64,000 nt of DNA from Pseudomonas sp. R5(2019). GTDB taxonomy: Bacteria; Pseudomonadota; Gammaproteobacteria; Pseudomonadales; Pseudomonadaceae. Below, in pieces: positions 60,923-64,000 of the stretch (positions are counted from its first letter, which is position 1; each line of letters opens with the position of its first letter). The translations under genes and the position numbers were made by a program. The notes under the pieces were generated by a model, which ran no database searches, was not told where the DNA came from, and saw nothing but the letters and a program-made list of their open reading frames with translations. The stretch is taken from assembly GCF_009905435.1 (NCBI RefSeq), contig NZ_JAAAMT010000030.1, forward strand, positions 1-64,000. The letters run 5' to 3'.

Positions 60923-62281
60923 TTAGCGAATGCCGGCGCCCGCCAGGGACTCCGGCGACCACTGCGCCTTGGACAGCGACTCGATGTAGCGGATGCCACC
61001 ATATGGGCCTACCACACCGTTGATGTTGTAGGAGCCGCCAACCAGGTCGTAGATCATGAAGGGCGTGGTATCGGGCACCTGCTTGTCATAGCTCTGGCTG
61101 AGGAAGGCGAAGGAACCACGGTAGAGCTGGCCGCGCGCGTCGTATTGGTCGGAGGCCAGAGCGGCCCAGCTGTCCTCATCCAGGTAAAAGCGGCGCTTCT
61201 GATAGACGTGCCGTGCGCCGACCTTGAGATTGCCCTCTACGACCCAGACACGGTGTTTCTCCCAACGCACGAAATCCGGTGCGAGGTGGTTCGGGGTGGT
61301 CAGGGTCTTGGGGTCCTGGGCGTAGGTCAGCTTGTAGGTGTTGTAGGGCACGATCATTTCCTGCTTGCCGACCAGTTTCCAGTCGTAGCGATCCAGTGCA
61401 CCGTTGAACACGAAAACATCGTCGTAAGTGCCCGCACCTGCAGTACCGGGGTTAGGTGTGTCGTAAGCCAGATTGGGTGCCAGCTTGACGCGACGCTGGC
61501 CAGGCAGGTACTGCCATGCGCGGCGCGGTTGCTCCAGCGGGTTGGCCGCGTCCTTGAGCATGATCGACTCGCCGGCACGGCGCGCGGGGCCGGTGTAGTA
61601 CAGCTTCATCTGGTAGTACACGTCGGCGCTGCTGATCGGCTGCGAAAGGTTCTCGTAGATCGGGTAGGAGATGAACGCCTGCCCGGTGGTGGCCAGGCTC
61701 GGCACGCCGGCCGAGTCGACGTTCCAGGAATCGTACTTGGAGGTGATGTTGACCCCTTGGTAGCGCAGCAGGAAGTTCCACATCGCCTCGCTGCCCGATT
61801 GCGGGATCGGAAACGGCACGCCAGGCAGTACGTTGTCGATGGCCAACCCGCCTTCAAGGGACTTGGCGCCGCTGGCATTCTTCAGGCTGTTGTCCAGCAC
61901 CGCCTGCGGCAGGGTGACGGTGCGATGGGTCGGATAGACGTCGACACGGAAGCTTTCGAAGCGCTTGGCCAGCTCCACCGTGGTGGCAGTGAGCATGCCC
62001 TTGTACTGATCGACGTTCTTGCCATTGATCACCAGCAGCGGTTTTTCGCCGGCAAAAGGGTCCGGGCGCATGCTGTCGCCGGCCTTGAAGCTTGCCGGGG
62101 CCGTGGTCAGACCGCCGGCATAAGCGGGAATGGAACCATCGGCGTTAGCGGCCTTTTCGGCACCCACCAGGGTCAGGCTGCTGCCCAGCTTGGCCGCATC
62201 CTGGGCGGGTACGCCAGCGTGTGCCTGAGCGGTCACGATCATGGCCAGGAAAGCGGCCAGCAGGGTTTGCGCGAATTTCAT
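60923..62281 (-). CDS. DUF1329 family protein, copy 3
   Basis: 452 residues with a signal peptide (about 1-22, AHA cleavage). The full set of blocks, including the GTYDDVFVFNG region missing in copy 2, is present. It is closer to copy 2 than to copy 1 in leader sequence and start (MKFAQT / MKFVKS). It follows DUF1302 copy 2 by 40 bases. It probably binds a lipid-like substrate in the periplasm. Confidence 0.93.
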   Translation of the reverse strand: MKFAQTLLAAFLAMIVTAQAHAGVPAQDAAKLGSSLTLVGAEKAANADGSIPAYAGGLTTAPASFKAGDSMRPDPFAGEKPLLVINGKNVDQYKGMLTATTVELAKRFESFRVDVYPTHRTVTLPQAVLDNSLKNASGAKSLEGGLAIDNVLPGVPFPIPQSGSEAMWNFLLRYQGVNITSKYDSWNVDSAGVPSLATTGQAFISYPIYENLSQPISSADVYYQMKLYYTGPARRAGESIMLKDAANPLEQPRRAWQYLPGQRRVKLAPNLAYDTPNPGTAGAGTYDDVFVFNGALDRYDWKLVGKQEMIVPYNTYKLTYAQDPKTLTTPNHLAPDFVRWEKHRVWVVEGNLKVGARHVYQKRRFYLDEDSWAALASDQYDARGQLYRGSFAFLSQSYDKQVPDTTPFMIYDLVGGSYNINGVVGPYGGIRYIESLSKAQWSPESLAGAGIR

Positions 62282-62321
62282 TTTTATTTTCCTCCTGCTT
62301 AATTGCTAAGCAATGGGTGAA

Positions 62322-64000
62322 TCAAAAGGTAGTTTTCAGTGTCAGGTACAGGGCGCCACGGTCTTCGGTGGTCGCACCGCCGCCCGAGAAGGCTGAATAG
62401 CCACCGGCGTAGCACGCATAATTTTCATTACCGCTGAAGGCGTTCGGCGTGGAGCCATCGCCACTTCCAGAATTTGCAGCGCCGCTACCGACACCGCTCA
62501 CCTCGCACTTGTCCGCCTTGCCGAAGGCGTCCACGTACTTGAGGTCGACAAAATATTTGTTGTAAATCGCAGCGCCGATGCCGACCGCATAGTTGCCGGT
62601 ATCTTCCGCGCCACCGCCGGACACGGGTGATACACCGTCCAGGCCCACGTTGACGGACATCGGCATGCTCATGTCCACACCCGGGAACACCTGGTACCAG
62701 GTCGGGGTGAAGTTGACCGCGATGCCCCAGTTATCCCGGGTCGGTGCATCGATGCCGCGGTAGGTGCTCTTGCCCTTGTAAAGCGCCTCGTTCTTGCTAT
62801 CGAGCTTGAGCAGGTTGCTGTAATACAGCTCGGTGAGCAGCACGGCAGAGTCGAACAGCGGCGTCTTGGGAATGGTCATCAGGCCGTTGATCGTCCAGTG
62901 CAGCGTGTCGCCGGTGGCGCTCATGCTGTCGCCTTTTTCCGGGGTGTCGTAGACGATACCGGTGGCAGCCGTACGAGGGGGCAACAGGCCCAGACCGTTA
63001 CCCACGCTCAACGGTGAGGTGGAACTGAGCACGGCCGGGATACTGGCCAGCGGCATGTTGTGACGGATGTTGAGGTCACTGCCGACGCTGATGCCGGCGA
63101 TATCCTTGGACAGGCTCAAGCCAAAGACGTCGATGTCGTCGCCATAGGCCAGTTGATACGTGGCGGTGCCCAGCGAGTTCAGCGTATTGACCACAGCCGG
63201 CCCCATGCCCGCTGGCGGCGTACCGTTGGGATTGGCCGAACTCAGGCCAGTGCCGTTGAGCCAGGCCTGAGGCAGGATGTCCGAGGTCTTGCGGTAGTAG
63301 ACACCCAGGGTTCCGTCCAGCCATGGTGGCGACCACTTGGCCATCACGCCCCAGTCACCGTGCTTGTCCGGTCTCAGATCATGGCCACGACGCACATTGA
63401 TCACCGCATTGCAGGGCGCCAGGCCACAACCCAGCGGGCTTCCAGGGATCACGGCATTGGTGTTGCCGAGCAGGAACGATTGGGCGCCGAAACCCAGCAG
63501 GTCGGAACCGCCATTGTAGGTACCGGCCTCAGGCAGGCGGGCGGCATTCCAATCCAGGAAATACTGGGCGCCCACGGTCAATTCGGGATTGACGATGAAG
63601 GTCATCGAAACCTGGTTGCGTGGGACGAACAGCTCCTTGGCCTCGGTACCGGGCGAATTCGCCAGCTTGGCCAGGTCAAGGCCGGACTGGCCATAGCTGA
63701 TCGAATGCACCGGGTTCAGAATCGTCTCGCCCCAAAACACGTTGTGTTGCCCGGCCTTGGCACTGAACAGGGACTCTTCACCCACTTCGGTGCTGTAGAA
63801 CACGAAGGCATCGAGAATCTCGCCGGAGGGGCCGGTGTAGTAACGCTGGGCATAGTTGCTCAGGTGGGGGCTGCCATTGCCGACGTTGTCCCCGGTGACT
63901 GGAGCAAGACGTGGGTCGTTGGCGACCAGGCCCGAGGTTTGGCCATTGCCATTGACGAAAGGATTGGAATTGGAACCGGTGTTTTCATACGCCTTGTCGT
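62322..64000 (-). CDS. DUF1302 outer-membrane protein, copy 2 (5' end beyond window)
   Basis: At least 559 residues. The frame is open to the right edge and no start is seen; the reading at the edge (DKAYENTGSNSNPF) aligns with copy 1 (DHAYDDVGSNSNPF), about 100 residues into the protein. The end is KTTF as in copy 1. It contains insertions relative to copy 1, for example a Gly/Ala/Asn-rich segment near the C-terminus. It starts the second module. The promoter lies outside the window. Confidence 0.9.
   Translation of the reverse strand, partial: DKAYENTGSNSNPFVNGNGQTSGLVANDPRLAPVTGDNVGNGSPHLSNYAQRYYTGPSGEILDAFVFYSTEVGEESLFSAKAGQHNVFWGETILNPVHSISYGQSGLDLAKLANSPGTEAKELFVPRNQVSMTFIVNPELTVGAQYFLDWNAARLPEAGTYNGGSDLLGFGAQSFLLGNTNAVIPGSPLGCGLAPCNAVINVRRGHDLRPDKHGDWGVMAKWSPPWLDGTLGVYYRKTSDILPQAWLNGTGLSSANPNGTPPAGMGPAVVNTLNSLGTATYQLAYGDDIDVFGLSLSKDIAGISVGSDLNIRHNMPLASIPAVLSSTSPLSVGNGLGLLPPRTAATGIVYDTPEKGDSMSATGDTLHWTINGLMTIPKTPLFDSAVLLTELYYSNLLKLDSKNEALYKGKSTYRGIDAPTRDNWGIAVNFTPTWYQVFPGVDMSMPMSVNVGLDGVSPVSGGGAEDTGNYAVGIGAAIYNKYFVDLKYVDAFGKADKCEVSGVGSGAANSGSGDGSTPNAFSGNENYACYAGGYSAFSGGGATTEDRGALYLTLKTTF

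Overview
The window is a 64 kb stretch of a high-GC gammaproteobacterial chromosome, almost certainly Pseudomonas. The evidence is the codon and base use, the REP-type inverted repeats with TAGGAGC or GGGAGCGG arms, and the gene families present (DUF1302/DUF1329 modules, a sigma-54 lva-type regulator, a BKACE enzyme, BCCT and LysR genes). It is an accessory catabolic region. No rRNA, tRNA, CRISPR array or intact transposon was seen.

1-8.2 kb: an alcohol/aldehyde/acyl module. It holds an Fe-alcohol dehydrogenase, a hotdog thioesterase, a TetR regulator, a LuxE-like acyl ligase and LuxC-like acyl reductase pair without luciferase, and two MDR dehydrogenases. Most of it lies between two copies of the same REP-type element in opposite orientation. 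8.3-15.5 kb: a six-gene operon related to the levulinate/4-hydroxyacid (lva) pathway (phosphotransferase, DUF6285, histidine phosphatase, acyl-CoA dehydrogenase, two SDRs). It has a well-matched -24/-12 promoter and a divergent sigma-54 activator. 15.6-30.7 kb: a long minus-strand operon for uptake or export and beta-oxidation of a hydrophobic acyl substrate (hydrolase, DUF1302 barrel, DUF1329 lipoprotein-sorting-like protein, YCF48-like protein, MMPL/RND transporter, acyl-CoA dehydrogenase, acyl-CoA synthetase, FadB-like protein, thiolase, thioesterase), with an AraC regulator beside it.

32-39 kb: a minus-strand group of quinone oxidoreductase, TauD-type dioxygenase, BKACE, MFS, DsbA/FrnE-like protein, Rieske ferredoxin and YeiH exporter; its substrate is unknown. 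39.5-47.6 kb: a sugar-acid pathway (LysR, MFS, FAH-family dehydratase, LysR, UxaA/GarD-type dehydratase, ketoglutarate-semialdehyde dehydrogenase type). 47.8-51.7 kb: amino-acid/dicarboxylate symporter, a tandem-domain racemase and a LysR regulator. 51.8-55.4 kb: a BCCT transporter between decayed fragments (formate dehydrogenase fdsA/fdsD, hsdM, a GntR-FCD regulator).

55.4-64 kb: a second, partly deleted copy of the DUF1302/DUF1329/dehydrogenase/synthetase module. Its YCF48 and RND genes have collapsed into a 78-codon in-frame chimera, and it carries an extra DUF1329 gene with an internal deletion. A 42-bp operator-like sequence recurs upstream of three minus-strand units (about 30.76, 38.67 and 56.81 kb). 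It may define a regulon of the AraC protein encoded at 30.9 kb and tie the old module, the BKACE/TauD operon and the extra DUF1329 gene together.
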